This document shows, one piece after another, positions 8,529 to 17,329 of a stretch of 64,000 bases of DNA. The notes under the pieces are model-generated. The model was not told the DNA's origin, did no database searches, and saw nothing but the letters and a program-made list of their open reading frames with translations. A program made the position numbers and the translations under genes. The DNA is from an uncultured Clostridia bacterium (GTDB lineage Bacteria; Bacillota; Clostridia; Christensenellales; UBA1242): NCBI GenBank assembly GCA_934778215.1, contig CAKVOE010000003.1:1-64000 (forward strand), given 5' to 3'. Every line of letters starts with the position of its first letter. Within the stretch, counting starts at the first letter, position 1.

Positions 8529-10196
8529 TTAGGTGTAATTGTCCGGTAAATCATTTTCAAACAACACTACATCGCCCGCCGTTGCAAACTGTTGCATAAC
8601 TTCAATTGCCTGCTTTATGCTTCCTGCTCTAAGAATTTTAGACTTATCAAAACCGCCAAATTCTAGCCCTGCACTTAGCGCATCATAATTTACCACGCCA
8701 TTAATTATTACATAGTCGCACACACTCGCCATCTGTCTACCAAACTCAAAGTTGCAATTAAACTCTTCCTTTCCTAACTCTACAAGCCCCGGAGTAATAA
8801 CTATCTTTTTTGAATTAAATTGCTTAATGGTATCAAGGGCAGCCTTTGCTCCCTCCACACAACCATTGTAAGCATCGTCAATAACAATAATAGAATTGCC
8901 CGAAGGAACAAGTGCAAGCCTATGCGCTGACGGCACGAGTTTGCCTATTGCCGATTGAAGTTCATATAAACTAACTCCCATATCAAGAGCGACACTGGCA
9001 CAAAGCAAAATATTAGATATGTTATGCACTCCAAGTAGCGAAGTTTTACAGTCTACACTTTTGCCGTCTGCATGCAAAGTAAAGGAACTGCCCCTTTCGG
9101 TAGACTTGATGTCGGTTACATAAATTTTGCCCTTTTCGTTTTTTATGCTAACCCCAACCTTATCGCATTGCGCCCTAAAATACAACTCATTATTTGGTTC
9201 AGAGTCTAAATTAAAATACGCTTTACCGTCTTTTTTAAGACCTTCTATCAATTCATATTTGGTGTTTTTTAAGTTTTCAATACTTCCAAAGGTTAATAAG
9301 TGCTGGTTTCCTATACCGGTAATTATGCCAATGGTTGGGTGTACCATATCCGCCAAATATTTAATGTCGCCAACGTGTTTTGCACCCATTTCGGCAATAA
9401 GAATTTCATCATCTTGTTTTAAGTTGTTTAAAATGGTTTTACTAAGCCCTAGTGGAGTGTTGTAACTATGCGGAGTGGCACAAACTTTATATTTTTCTGA
9501 TAGTAACACCGTTAAAATATTTTTTACCGATGTTTTGCCAAAACTACCCGTTATACCAACAACAACTATCCCCTCATGTTTTGCTAGTTCCTTTTTTGCA
9601 AGGGTTATATACCTATAAGAATTCCACGCCTCAAATGGAGTTATTACATAGTGTGCCAACTGAATAATTAATGGCAACAACATAGGAGTTAACCCAACTG
9701 CACCAAATTCAAAATATGGCACATATAGTTGAGATGCCGTCATAATGGCAAAGGTAAACAAAAATACCAAAATATTCATTACAACGCACAATCTTGTCAT
9801 TCGGTGAGTATATTTTAAAGGCGTTTTTTGCGGAACATTGTAAACGTTAAGAATATATACAAAGCAAAACAAAAAGTAAAACAACAGCCCTGCATAGGTC
9901 ATAATTTTGTAAATGATAATTTGTTCCAACAATACATTTGTAACAAGCAATGCCGCCGAACTCAAAAAGGACAACACAATCAATCTGCCCCAATCTTTGT
10001 ATTTGTTAGACTTCATCCACGCCCAATAGTCTTTTGTTTTGTATCCAGACAACTGAAGCACTTGCAAAAATTTATATCCTACAAAGTTCATAAGCCCCGC
10101 ATTTAAAATGCTTATAACCAATATAAGCCAAAAAGTTAACCAGTTGTCAAATCCAAACGGAGTAGGAACTTCGTTATATAATAATAAACTTAACAT
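8529..10196 (-). CDS. murF: MurF-type ligase with N-terminal membrane domain
   Basis: UDP-MurNAc-tripeptide--D-Ala-D-Ala ligase, the last cytoplasmic amide ligation in the peptidoglycan precursor. The C-terminal ~370 residues carry the Mur ligase hallmarks: P-loop GITGSFGKTSVK near residue 217, the EMGAKHVGDI motif, the GNQHL motif and IDDAYNG. The first ~190 residues are different: five or six hydrophobic helices (e.g. WLTFWLILVISIL, LLFYFLFCFVYIL) that anchor the ligase in the membrane. Canonical MurF has a soluble MurE/MurF N-domain there, so 555 residues is longer than usual (~450). ATG with AAGGAAA. It is the last gene of a long operon. Confidence 0.85.
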   Translation of the reverse strand: MLSLLLYNEVPTPFGFDNWLTFWLILVISILNAGLMNFVGYKFLQVLQLSGYKTKDYWAWMKSNKYKDWGRLIVLSFLSSAALLVTNVLLEQIIIYKIMTYAGLLFYFLFCFVYILNVYNVPQKTPLKYTHRMTRLCVVMNILVFLFTFAIMTASQLYVPYFEFGAVGLTPMLLPLIIQLAHYVITPFEAWNSYRYITLAKKELAKHEGIVVVGITGSFGKTSVKNILTVLLSEKYKVCATPHSYNTPLGLSKTILNNLKQDDEILIAEMGAKHVGDIKYLADMVHPTIGIITGIGNQHLLTFGSIENLKNTKYELIEGLKKDGKAYFNLDSEPNNELYFRAQCDKVGVSIKNEKGKIYVTDIKSTERGSSFTLHADGKSVDCKTSLLGVHNISNILLCASVALDMGVSLYELQSAIGKLVPSAHRLALVPSGNSIIVIDDAYNGCVEGAKAALDTIKQFNSKKIVITPGLVELGKEEFNCNFEFGRQMASVCDYVIINGVVNYDALSAGLEFGGFDKSKILRAGSIKQAIEVMQQFATAGDVVLFENDLPDNYT

Positions 10197-10208
10197 AATT
10201 ATTTTTCC

Positions 10209-10919
10209 TTATAAAAAAATACTTTCATATAAAATATAAACAAATTCTTTCGGTTTGTCAAGAAAACAAAAGTGTCCCGCATCTTCAATTACAACCAAAC
10301 TAGAACCCTTTATTGCCTTATTTAGTTTTTTACCCGCTTTAAGAGTGGTTTCTTTATCCAACTCACCCCAAATAAGTTCTGTAGGCAGTCTTATCTCTTT
10401 TGCCACCGGCAAAAGGTCTTCGTTTACAACCCTTTTAAAAGTTTTTCGCATCACATCGGTTTTTAATGCTTTATAGTCGCTAGAACCTAAGTTTAAGTCC
10501 TTGCTAGACCCCCTTAGTTTTACCCGAAGTTTATACCAAAAAACCTTTAATTTGTATACTAAACCCCTACCCTCAATAACACCTGCACTGTCTACCAAAA
10601 TAAGTTTTTTTACAACTTCTTTAAATTTGCTTGCCATCATTATGCCAACACGCCCGCCAAACGAATGCCCCACAACAATAACTTCTTTAATCTCTAAACT
10701 TTTTAAAAGTTTTACTACTTCGCTCGCATAATCGTATACATTATAAGGCACCGCTGGTTCTTCACTTTTTCCAAACCCCAAAAAATCGACCAACAAATAG
10801 GACACATTGTTTTGTGGTAAGCAAGAAACGACCCCGCAAAAAGAGTTGCTGTCTGCACCCCAACCGTGCAAAAATAGTACAACTTTTTCTTTGGTGTCGC
10901 CTAAAAACTTATAATACAT
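10209..10919 (-). CDS. alpha/beta hydrolase
   Basis: About 236 residues of alpha/beta hydrolase fold: oxyanion motif HGWG near residue 20, nucleophile elbow GHSFGG, the acid region WGELDKET and the catalytic histidine in AGHFCFLDKP. It belongs to the broad esterase/carbon-carbon hydrolase group; the substrate is unknown. ATG at 10919 is chosen over an upstream TTG because GGGGGAA sits 4-5 nt before it. It lies 12 bp before murF and 14 bp after rimI, in the same operon. Confidence 0.85.
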   Translation of the reverse strand: MYYKFLGDTKEKVVLFLHGWGADSNSFCGVVSCLPQNNVSYLLVDFLGFGKSEEPAVPYNVYDYASEVVKLLKSLEIKEVIVVGHSFGGRVGIMMASKFKEVVKKLILVDSAGVIEGRGLVYKLKVFWYKLRVKLRGSSKDLNLGSSDYKALKTDVMRKTFKRVVNEDLLPVAKEIRLPTELIWGELDKETTLKAGKKLNKAIKGSSLVVIEDAGHFCFLDKPKEFVYILYESIFL

Positions 10920-10933
10920 TAATTCCCCCAAAA

Positions 10934-11362
10934 TTAAAGTGCCCTTTCCATAATTATGGCGTCATACTGCCCCATATAATATTTTTTTCTTATTGAAATT
11001 TGCAAAAAACCTAGTTTTTTATATAGTTTTATTGCACTTATATTGCCCTCTTTAACTTCTAGCATCAATTTTTTTACGCCCTGTTTTTTTAAAATTTCCA
11101 TAGCATCTATAAGTAGCCTTTCTGCAACGCCCCTTCGTCTAAAATTAATATCTGTTGCAATCATCATAACATCTGCACAGTCATAATTTTTTATGATGCT
11201 CAAAAAGCCAACTATTGTACCCTTGTCAACCGAAACCAGCACCAAATAATTTGGATTAATTATTTCGCTTTTTATTAGATCCTTTTCTAAAATATCGTCC
11301 GTTTGCATTCGTATATCAAAAATTGACTTGAAGTCATCTTCTTTTGCAACCCTAATTTCCAT
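10934..11362 (-). CDS. rimI: RimI-type N-acetyltransferase
   Basis: GNAT-fold acetyltransferase of about 142 residues. The acetyl-CoA loop reads RRRGVAERLL, and the C-terminal NISAIKLYKKLGF segment is typical of RimI, which acetylates ribosomal protein S18 and is often beside tsaB. ATG at 11362 is preferred over the upstream TTG because AAAGGGG lies 5 nt before it. The start overlaps the end of tsaB by 11 nt, pointing to translational coupling. Confidence 0.85.
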   Translation of the reverse strand: MEIRVAKEDDFKSIFDIRMQTDDILEKDLIKSEIINPNYLVLVSVDKGTIVGFLSIIKNYDCADVMMIATDINFRRRGVAERLLIDAMEILKKQGVKKLMLEVKEGNISAIKLYKKLGFLQISIRKKYYMGQYDAIIMERAL

Positions 11363-11951
11363 TTGTTCCCCTTTTGTTTGCAAGTTGAATTTCGGCTTGG
11401 CTAAGTCTTAAATACATTGGTTCAAGGTCATCAATAGAAGAAAAATCTGCTTCTGCAATTTTTTTATCCATCACTTTTTCAATGCTTCTTTCAACAATGG
11501 TTGTGCCACCAACAATATCTTCAAATCCAATTATTTTTTTATCCTTAACCGAATTTCTCTCAACACAATTATAGTTTTCGTCCTTTTTTGTATATACAAA
11601 GTTAGCGTATGCACCAATTACAGCCACCGCATCACTTTCTATTTCATTATATGAAAATAAGTCAAATGCGTTAAACGCAACAAGTTTAATCTCCTTTTTT
11701 ATGCCTTCCAAAATGCCAAGTGCTGTAACAACGCCTACCCTAGAACCCGTCCAAGACCCAGGCCCTACACAAACTCCCAAGCATTCAATATCCAAAATTT
11801 GCATTTTTGCTAATTTTAGACACTCATCAATTGCTTCCATTAGGTGTTCCGTTCCGCTTGTTTTTGTTTTTATAACATTAAACTTTTTTTCGCCATTAAA
11901 AACACATACCAATATGTCACTGCTCGAACAATCAAACGCTAAATATTTCAT
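11352..11951 (-). CDS. tsaB: tRNA t6A threonylcarbamoyltransferase subunit TsaB
   Basis: 199 residues with the ASKHA-like N-terminus AFDCSSSDILVCV and the strongly conserved GVCVGPGSWTGSRVG motif. TsaB pairs with TsaD (not in this window) and TsaE to add threonylcarbamoyl to A37 of ANN-decoding tRNAs. The ATG overlaps the tsaE stop codon by 4 nt, and GGAGAGG precedes it. Confidence 0.93.
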   Translation of the reverse strand: MKYLAFDCSSSDILVCVFNGEKKFNVIKTKTSGTEHLMEAIDECLKLAKMQILDIECLGVCVGPGSWTGSRVGVVTALGILEGIKKEIKLVAFNAFDLFSYNEIESDAVAVIGAYANFVYTKKDENYNCVERNSVKDKKIIGFEDIVGGTTIVERSIEKVMDKKIAEADFSSIDDLEPMYLRLSQAEIQLANKRGTNGN

Positions 11952-12367
11952 TTTCCTCTCCTAATAGTAATTTCCCTTTTGTTTTCGTCAAGTTTTTTTA
12001 TGTTTACAATTATAGCATAGTTTGGAAAATTTTCAATACCAACACACTCCGGCCACTCTACAAGGCTTTTACCACCCGAATATAAATACTCTTCTGCCCC
12101 AACCGCCATCAACTCATCGTAACTTTTTAGCCTATAAAGGTCAAAATGAAACAATGTGTCATCATAACTATTCATAATAGTAAAAGTAGGACTTGGCACT
12201 TCATTTTTTATTCCAAGCCCCTTTGCAACACCCTTTGCAAACTGCGTTTTACCCGCACCCAAGTCGCCACTAAGCAAAACTATATCTCCCGCAACCAAAC
12301 TTTTTGCAAACTTAATTGCAATGTTTTCAGTGTCTTCTAATCCGTTACTTATATATTTCTCTTCCAT
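11948..12367 (-). CDS. tsaE: tRNA t6A biosynthesis ATPase TsaE
   Basis: 139 residues, the small P-loop ATPase of the t6A complex. Walker A is GDLGAGKTQF; further conserved segments are PSPTFTI and the HFDLYRL motif, and the protein ends in a basic tail. It ends in TGA inside the tsaB start (ATGA), which also shows that TGA is a genuine stop in this organism. deoC ends 3 bp upstream. Confidence 0.94.
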   Translation of the reverse strand: MEEKYISNGLEDTENIAIKFAKSLVAGDIVLLSGDLGAGKTQFAKGVAKGLGIKNEVPSPTFTIMNSYDDTLFHFDLYRLKSYDELMAVGAEEYLYSGGKSLVEWPECVGIENFPNYAIIVNIKKLDENKREITIRRGK

Positions 12368-12370
12368 ATT

Positions 12371-13057
12371 TTATATCTCTCTACTTGTTCCAATTCGGCT
12401 AGCACCAATTCTTATTAAATTAACGGCTTGTGCTTTGGTTTCAACTCCACCAGAGGCTTTTATGCCACATTTGTCTTTTATAGCAGACCTAATTATATCT
12501 ACAACCTCCGGACTCGCCCCGCCATCTGCAAACCCCGTGCAAGTCATAATGTAATCAACCCTTGCTCTTGCACAAAGAATACTAATTTTTTCTATCTCCT
12601 GTTTTGTTAAAACCGCCGTTTCTATTACCACTTTCAAAACCTTTTTTCTGCACGCCTTTCTTAGTCTAGAAAGTTCAATTTTTAAATAAGACCAATCATT
12701 CATCTTTATTTTTGAAAGTGTAATAACCGCATCTATTTCATCAGCGCCGTCTTTTATAGCCCGCTTAATTTGTAAAATTTTAGATTCTATGGTGTCCGCA
12801 CCCAAAGGAAAACTTACAACGCTTGCAACCTTTATAGAACTTTTAAACTTGTAGTCTATAAACTGTTTGCAAAACTCCACATCTACCGGATTTACCACAA
12901 CACACGCATATTTGTTTTTGTATGCCGTACACAAAAACCGCTCCAAGTCTTTATGTGTTGCAACGGGATTTAAATTTGTAAAATCTACCAGTTTGTTTAT
13001 ATTTTTTTCGTCTAAGCTTACGCCATAATCGTTTTTTAATTTTTTAGCAAAAAGCAC
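12371..13057 (-). CDS. deoC: deoxyribose-phosphate aldolase
   Basis: 228-residue class I aldolase cleaving 2-deoxyribose-5-phosphate to acetaldehyde and glyceraldehyde-3-phosphate. The TIM-barrel motifs are present: DEIDAVI, the Schiff-base strand KVVIETAVL, and the phosphate-binding KASGGVETKAQA. The start appears to be GTG at 13057 with AGGGTG about 11 nt upstream, so it may be weakly initiated or coupled to the preceding gene. Following the pyrimidine phosphorylase, it completes salvage of deoxyribose from nucleosides. Confidence 0.9.
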   Translation of the reverse strand: MLFAKKLKNDYGVSLDEKNINKLVDFTNLNPVATHKDLERFLCTAYKNKYACVVVNPVDVEFCKQFIDYKFKSSIKVASVVSFPLGADTIESKILQIKRAIKDGADEIDAVITLSKIKMNDWSYLKIELSRLRKACRKKVLKVVIETAVLTKQEIEKISILCARARVDYIMTCTGFADGGASPEVVDIIRSAIKDKCGIKASGGVETKAQAVNLIRIGASRIGTSREI

Positions 13058-13076
13058 AGAACAATTTCACCCTACC

Positions 13077-14384
13077 TTAAAAAATAATTTTCTTTATTAA
13101 TGGATTCAATTCTGGTCTTGTCTTGCCAATATTAAAACATTTTCTAATGCAAGTTACGGCAGATGCAAAGTTTGGATCGGTAATAGAATAATAAATTTTT
13201 GCGAGTTTGTCGCCCTCTTTAATTCTGTCGCCCTCCCTTACCAAAATGTCAAGACCAACATATCTATTAATTTCGCCACTTTCGGTGGCTCCAATTACAT
13301 TAATTGCTTGATACAGTCCCAATGTATCTACATTTGTTACAAAGCCCGTTTTGTCAGCAATAACAAAAATTGTATTAACTGGCGGAATCAACGAATCTAA
13401 ATCGTCAAAAGCAAAGGTGTCACCGCCGTGTGCTTTTACCATTTCTCTTAGTTTTTTGTATGCAGACTTGTTTGCAATTACTTCATCAAACATTTCCCCC
13501 GCCGTTTGACGAGATTTTACCCTTTTTGTGCTTAACAAAATGTGTGTTACCATTTCTTTGCACATATTATATAAATCGCTGTCAAAAAGTTCGACATCGC
13601 CATTTAAAAGTTTTAATGCCTCTCGTGTTTCTAACATCGGGCCAATACTTCTGCCAAGTGGCTGGTCTAAGTTAGACAAAATTGCCGTGGTGTTAATACC
13701 CGCCATCTTTCCTATATTAACCATAAGTGTTGCAAGTTTTTCTGCTTGCACCTCATCTTTTAACAGCGACCCCTCTCCACACTTAACATCAATAACTACC
13801 GTTTTTGTTCCCATAACAATTTTCTTCGCCATTATAGAACTTGCAATAAGAGGAACACTAGGAACGGTACCCGTTTCTTCTCTAAACTTATAAATTATCT
13901 TATCTGCTGGCATAAGTTTTTCGTTTTCGCCAATAACCGAAACCCCAACATTTTTTAAAATATCAAAAAATCTTTCAAAACTAATAGATGGCGTATACCC
14001 ATCAAAAACACTTAGTCGGTCAAGGGTGCCAAAAGACGCCCCAATATTTTTGGTGCTAAACTTAGCCACCTTGTATCCTAGTGTTGCAAGTACAGGCAAA
14101 ACAACCAATGTGCAAGCATCACTAACACCACCAGTGCTGTGCTTATCTACGGCGTTATCTACAACTTCCGAAACATTTAATCTAACCCCGCTATCTGCCA
14201 AACACTCAGCATAGTTATATGCCTCACTAACGCTAAACCCACGATTGGTTATAGCCATAAGCAAAGCCCCAATTTGACTGCCCTTAAACTTTTCTTTCAT
14301 AACGCCATTTACAAAAAATTGAAGCTCTTCAAAACTAAGTTCTCCACCATCTCGTTTTTTTTCAATAAGTTCCAAAATATTCAT
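13077..14384 (-). CDS. pdp: pyrimidine-nucleoside phosphorylase
   Basis: 435 residues, the phosphorylase that splits (deoxy)uridine or thymidine with phosphate. Phosphate-site motif DKHSTGGVSDA, the substrate segment YKFREE...LIASSIMAKK, and the C-terminal barrel-sandwich domain are all present. The family signature region near residue 108 is unusual: STKNIGASFGTLDRLS instead of the usual S-G/S-R-G...GTxDxLE form, so substrate preference may differ. It is first in the operon and followed by deoC after 19 bp. Confidence 0.88.
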   Translation of the reverse strand: MNILELIEKKRDGGELSFEELQFFVNGVMKEKFKGSQIGALLMAITNRGFSVSEAYNYAECLADSGVRLNVSEVVDNAVDKHSTGGVSDACTLVVLPVLATLGYKVAKFSTKNIGASFGTLDRLSVFDGYTPSISFERFFDILKNVGVSVIGENEKLMPADKIIYKFREETGTVPSVPLIASSIMAKKIVMGTKTVVIDVKCGEGSLLKDEVQAEKLATLMVNIGKMAGINTTAILSNLDQPLGRSIGPMLETREALKLLNGDVELFDSDLYNMCKEMVTHILLSTKRVKSRQTAGEMFDEVIANKSAYKKLREMVKAHGGDTFAFDDLDSLIPPVNTIFVIADKTGFVTNVDTLGLYQAINVIGATESGEINRYVGLDILVREGDRIKEGDKLAKIYYSITDPNFASAVTCIRKCFNIGKTRPELNPLIKKIIF

Positions 14385-14413
14385 AATTTTTCTCCGAATA
14401 ATTTTCTACAATA

Positions 14414-14442
14414 AGTATAGCAAAATCGTTTGCAAAAATCAA
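14414..14442 (-). promoter_or_regulatory. promoter of the pdp-to-murF operon
   Basis: Minus-strand TTGATT (14437-14442) and TATACT (14414-14419) are separated by 17 nt and end 29 nt before the pdp start codon. Confidence 0.65.
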
Positions 14443-14535
14443 AGAAAATAAACACCTTTAAAAAAGCACTAAATAATTTTTACCGACTAATTTTTGTGGC
14501 TTTGTCTATAATTTGGTAAGGAGATATATTAATTT

Positions 14536-15366
14536 ATGCAAAAAACCAAACTATCAAAAATAATAGACCTGTTTTTTTGCTTTGTAGCCACAATAATTTT
14601 AACCATTTTAATAGTAAATAGTATTTTTAAAGCAAAAACATTCAGTTTAATAATTGGGAGTATATTAGGGTCGCTAATCTTTTTACTAGAAGTGAAACTA
14701 TTACACATTCAATCAGAACGCAAAAGTATAAAAGGAACCGAAGAAGCCTTGCTAAAATTAACCTTTGAAAGCCTTTCGGTATTAAACCCACAAGCCATGC
14801 AAAAACTACTAATTAACGCATTATCAAACAATCCCATCTTTTGCGTAAAAAAGGTAGAAGATTTTATTTTAGTTACAAACACTACTTCCGCTAGCACCTT
14901 TGCTATCGGCTTTGATTTTTTGCAAGAAGTTGTAAACTCCCCCACGCTTTTTAAATTTTTAAACAACACCAAAATTAAAAATGCCTCAAAATATATTTTT
15001 TTAGCAAAAGACTACACAAAAAACGCCAGCCTTCTAAATTCGTCCCAACCCGCCCTTGTTTTATTTGACAGCGAAGACACCTACAACTTGTTTAAACTTA
15101 TTAATCTTTCGGTTCCATCAAATAGCACCCTTAAAAAAAGGAACAGAAAAGAAGAATTAAAACTGGTCTTTTCTAAAATAAATATTAGAAAATTTTTATT
15201 AGTTTCAATTCTTCTTTTAATAATTAGTTTTTTTACGCCACTAAAAATTTATTATAGAATTTTTTCTGCTATAAGTTTTTTATTGTTTTTAATTTGCGCC
15301 TTATTAAAACCCGCTAAGTCAAAAGCCAAAAACTCGCTATCGCCCGAAAATCTATTAAATTTATAA
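14536..15366 (+). CDS. membrane protein of unknown function
   Basis: 276 residues. Two N-terminal membrane helices (about residues 10-50), then a soluble middle (about 70-200) with alternating strands and helices reminiscent of a nuclease-like alpha/beta fold but without readable catalytic motifs, then two C-terminal helices (about 217-257) and a polar tail. The soluble domain would face the cytoplasm. AAGGAG precedes ATG. It converges on the next gene with no space between. Not recognised. Confidence 0.6.
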   Translation: MQKTKLSKIIDLFFCFVATIILTILIVNSIFKAKTFSLIIGSILGSLIFLLEVKLLHIQSERKSIKGTEEALLKLTFESLSVLNPQAMQKLLINALSNNPIFCVKKVEDFILVTNTTSASTFAIGFDFLQEVVNSPTLFKFLNNTKIKNASKYIFLAKDYTKNASLLNSSQPALVLFDSEDTYNLFKLINLSVPSNSTLKKRNRKEELKLVFSKINIRKFLLVSILLLIISFFTPLKIYYRIFSAISFLLFLICALLKPAKSKAKNSLSPENLLNL

Positions 15367-16578
15367 TTATTCTTCAAAGCGTTTCATATCGGCCTTTTTT
15401 AGTAATTTTTGAACCAAATCATCGTCATCTACTTCGGCATCTACAAAGGTTCTTTTTGCTTTAACCGATAGCGTTACCGCATCTAAGTCATTCATAGCAC
15501 CAAGCACGCAAATGGTAACAATGTCTTTGTCTTTTTTAATTTTGTCGTAAATTTTATCTCTTTCGGTCGATAATTCAGCGTCTACTGCACCCATAAGTTT
15601 GCTTTTTAGATAGTCATAAAAAATATTTAATGATTGAACTTGTTCCTTTCTTAATTTTGCTGGCAAGGTGTCTATAATGTATGATATACCAAACCTGCCA
15701 TTTAGGTATTGCCCAAAAGAATTTATAACAGTTAAATATCTTTTGGCAACCTTAGTATCAAAGATACTTAACTCCATCTCATTGTCAACCAAAAACTTTT
15801 TCATATATTCTATCAACTCATAAACCGTTTTATAAAAACTTGCAAGCACTTCTAATATGAATTTGTTTTTTTCAAGCACCATGGTAGAATCTAGTTTGCC
15901 ACCAAATCTTTCTGCAAGGTTGGTGTTTACCGCCATAACCCCGTTTTCAATAATTTGTGCGTACACACCCTCATCTAAACCAATAAAGCCTTTAAATGCA
16001 GTTAAATCCTTTACGGCAAGCGTTTGAATTTGCTCGGTAAAATCTTGTACGCTAGAATCAAATGTAGACTTATAGTTATTATAACTATCGCTAGCATCAT
16101 TAAACAATTTGGTGTATTTATCTAATTCCTTTAAAATAGACTCGCACTCAATAGAATCATTTAGCGTATCGGTATGCTTTGCAACCAACAATTTAGAACA
16201 AACTTGCATACCATCACTATCCAATGCGTCCAAACTCTTTTTAAACTCCGCCTCAATTTCTGCAATTTCTTCCATACGGTTTTTGATAACTTCTTTTTTT
16301 CGTGACAAAAGTTCATCTACTGCTACCCTATCACTTTCACGCTGTTCGAGATTTGCCCTAAAATATTCTATATTGGTGCAAACAGGTATAATTTGCGTAA
16401 TGTCATCTAGTAGTTCTTTTACTGCCAAAAGAACATCTTCGCCCAAACAAATTTGCATACCAGAAAATATTGCCATAATTTCGGGGCTAGATAAAGTTCG
16501 TTTAGAAAACTCATAAATAGAACTTGGTAGAATTCGGCTACCTATTTTATCTTGAAAATAAATATTTGTGTAATCCAT
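15367..16578 (-). CDS. coiled-coil protein of unknown function
   Basis: About 403 residues, mostly helical and charged, with heptad-like stretches (about 80-190) and no membrane segments. The start is set at ATG 16578 because GGAG sits 8 nt upstream; an upstream TTG exists but has no such site. The tail is acidic. It could be a cytoskeletal or structural factor. No family recognised; it stands alone between a convergent orphan and a tRNA pair. Confidence 0.6.
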   Translation of the reverse strand: MDYTNIYFQDKIGSRILPSSIYEFSKRTLSSPEIMAIFSGMQICLGEDVLLAVKELLDDITQIIPVCTNIEYFRANLEQRESDRVAVDELLSRKKEVIKNRMEEIAEIEAEFKKSLDALDSDGMQVCSKLLVAKHTDTLNDSIECESILKELDKYTKLFNDASDSYNNYKSTFDSSVQDFTEQIQTLAVKDLTAFKGFIGLDEGVYAQIIENGVMAVNTNLAERFGGKLDSTMVLEKNKFILEVLASFYKTVYELIEYMKKFLVDNEMELSIFDTKVAKRYLTVINSFGQYLNGRFGISYIIDTLPAKLRKEQVQSLNIFYDYLKSKLMGAVDAELSTERDKIYDKIKKDKDIVTICVLGAMNDLDAVTLSVKAKRTFVDAEVDDDDLVQKLLKKADMKRFEE

Positions 16579-16700
16579 TGCGGTATCTCCAAAAATACTA
16601 ACTATATTATACAATAATTTTCTGTATTCACAAAGTAAGTTTGTGGCAATATTGAAACAAAATTAAAATTTTAAAATTTATGAAAAATTTTAAAAAATCA

Positions 16701-16729
16701 TTGACATTAATTCTTTTTTAGTGTATAAT
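16701..16729 (+). promoter_or_regulatory. consensus promoter of the tRNA-Met/Glu pair
   Basis: Perfect TTGACA (16701-16706) and TATAAT (16724-16729) with a 17-nt spacer, about 20 nt before tRNA-Met, as expected for a strong sigma-A tRNA promoter. Confidence 0.92.
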
Positions 16730-16748
16730 TTTTTTCGTTACTGGTTTT

Positions 16749-16825
16749 GGCGGTGTAGCTCAGTTGGCTAGAGCGTCCGGTTCATACCCGGCAGGTCAAT
16801 GGTTCGAATCCGTTCACCGCTACCA
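16749..16825 (+). tRNA. tRNA-Met (CAT), elongator type
   Basis: 77-nt cloverleaf with acceptor GGCGGTG/CACCGCT (terminal G-U), D-arm GCTC...GAGC, anticodon CAT and encoded CCA. The base-paired acceptor end argues for elongator rather than initiator Met; tRNA-Ile2 with a modified CAT anticodon is a less likely alternative. Confidence 0.92.
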
Positions 16826-16839
16826 CACAATTTTACCAC

Positions 16840-16914
16840 GGCCCCGTGGTCAAGAGGTTAAGACATCGCCCTTTCACGGCGGTATCATGGGTTCGATTCC
16901 CGTCGGGGTCACCA
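16840..16914 (+). tRNA. tRNA-Glu (TTC)
   Basis: 75-nt cloverleaf with acceptor GGCCCCG/CGGGGTC, anticodon loop CTTTCAC giving TTC, and encoded CCA. It is 14 nt after tRNA-Met and shares its promoter and terminator. Confidence 0.95.
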
Positions 16915-16916
16915 AA

Positions 16917-16950
16917 AAATTCCTAACTACTTAGTAGTTAGGAATTTTTT
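16917..16950 (+). terminator. terminator of the tRNA pair
   Basis: AATTCCTAACTA pairs with TAGTTAGGAATT around a short loop and is followed by a T-run. Confidence 0.9.
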
Positions 16951-17077
16951 ATGAAATAAAAACCACCAGCCGTGCTGTTGAGAAACAAAGAGCTTAAGCT
17001 ATGCATAAATAAAAAATCCCTCCTAAGTTAAAATAGTGTTGCGGACACAAATAATTAACAGGAGAAATTTTTTGTTC

Positions 17078-17263
17078 ATGAACAAAAGTAGTATAACACA
17101 TACAAACCGGAATTGCAAATATCATATAGTATTTGTGCCAAAGTATAGAAGAAAAGCAATATATGGGGAATTAAAAAAGTTGTCGTTTTTCCACCACTCG
17201 GAGAAGACATTAAGTTTATCAAAAATCATTCCATTTAAACTCGCAGACACAATCGAAAAATAA
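17078..17263 (+). pseudogene. IS200/IS605-type transposase TnpA fragment
   Basis: The first ~35 residues after ATG 17078 match the start of IS200-family TnpA, including CKYHIVFVPKYRRK. The sequence then breaks into unrelated residues and ends at about 61 codons instead of ~140-150, so the HUH metal motif and catalytic tyrosine are missing. GGAG lies 13 nt before the ATG. About 80 bp upstream, a hairpin-like CCACCAGCCGTGCTG and AGAGCTTAAGCT may be the worn element end. This is a dead remnant, not an active element. Confidence 0.75.
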
Positions 17264-17278
17264 CATCTTAAATTTTGC

Positions 17279-17329
17279 AAAAAAAGATAGAAGCCAAGTA
17301 ACACCGCTCTTCACTTCTATCTTTTTTTT
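17279..17329. terminator. terminator of aspS-gatCAB, also closes the IS fragment
   Basis: AAAGATAGAAG pairs with CTTCTATCTTT across about 20 nt, with A- and T-runs on the two sides. It overlaps the gatB stop codon region and can act in both directions. Confidence 0.85.
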
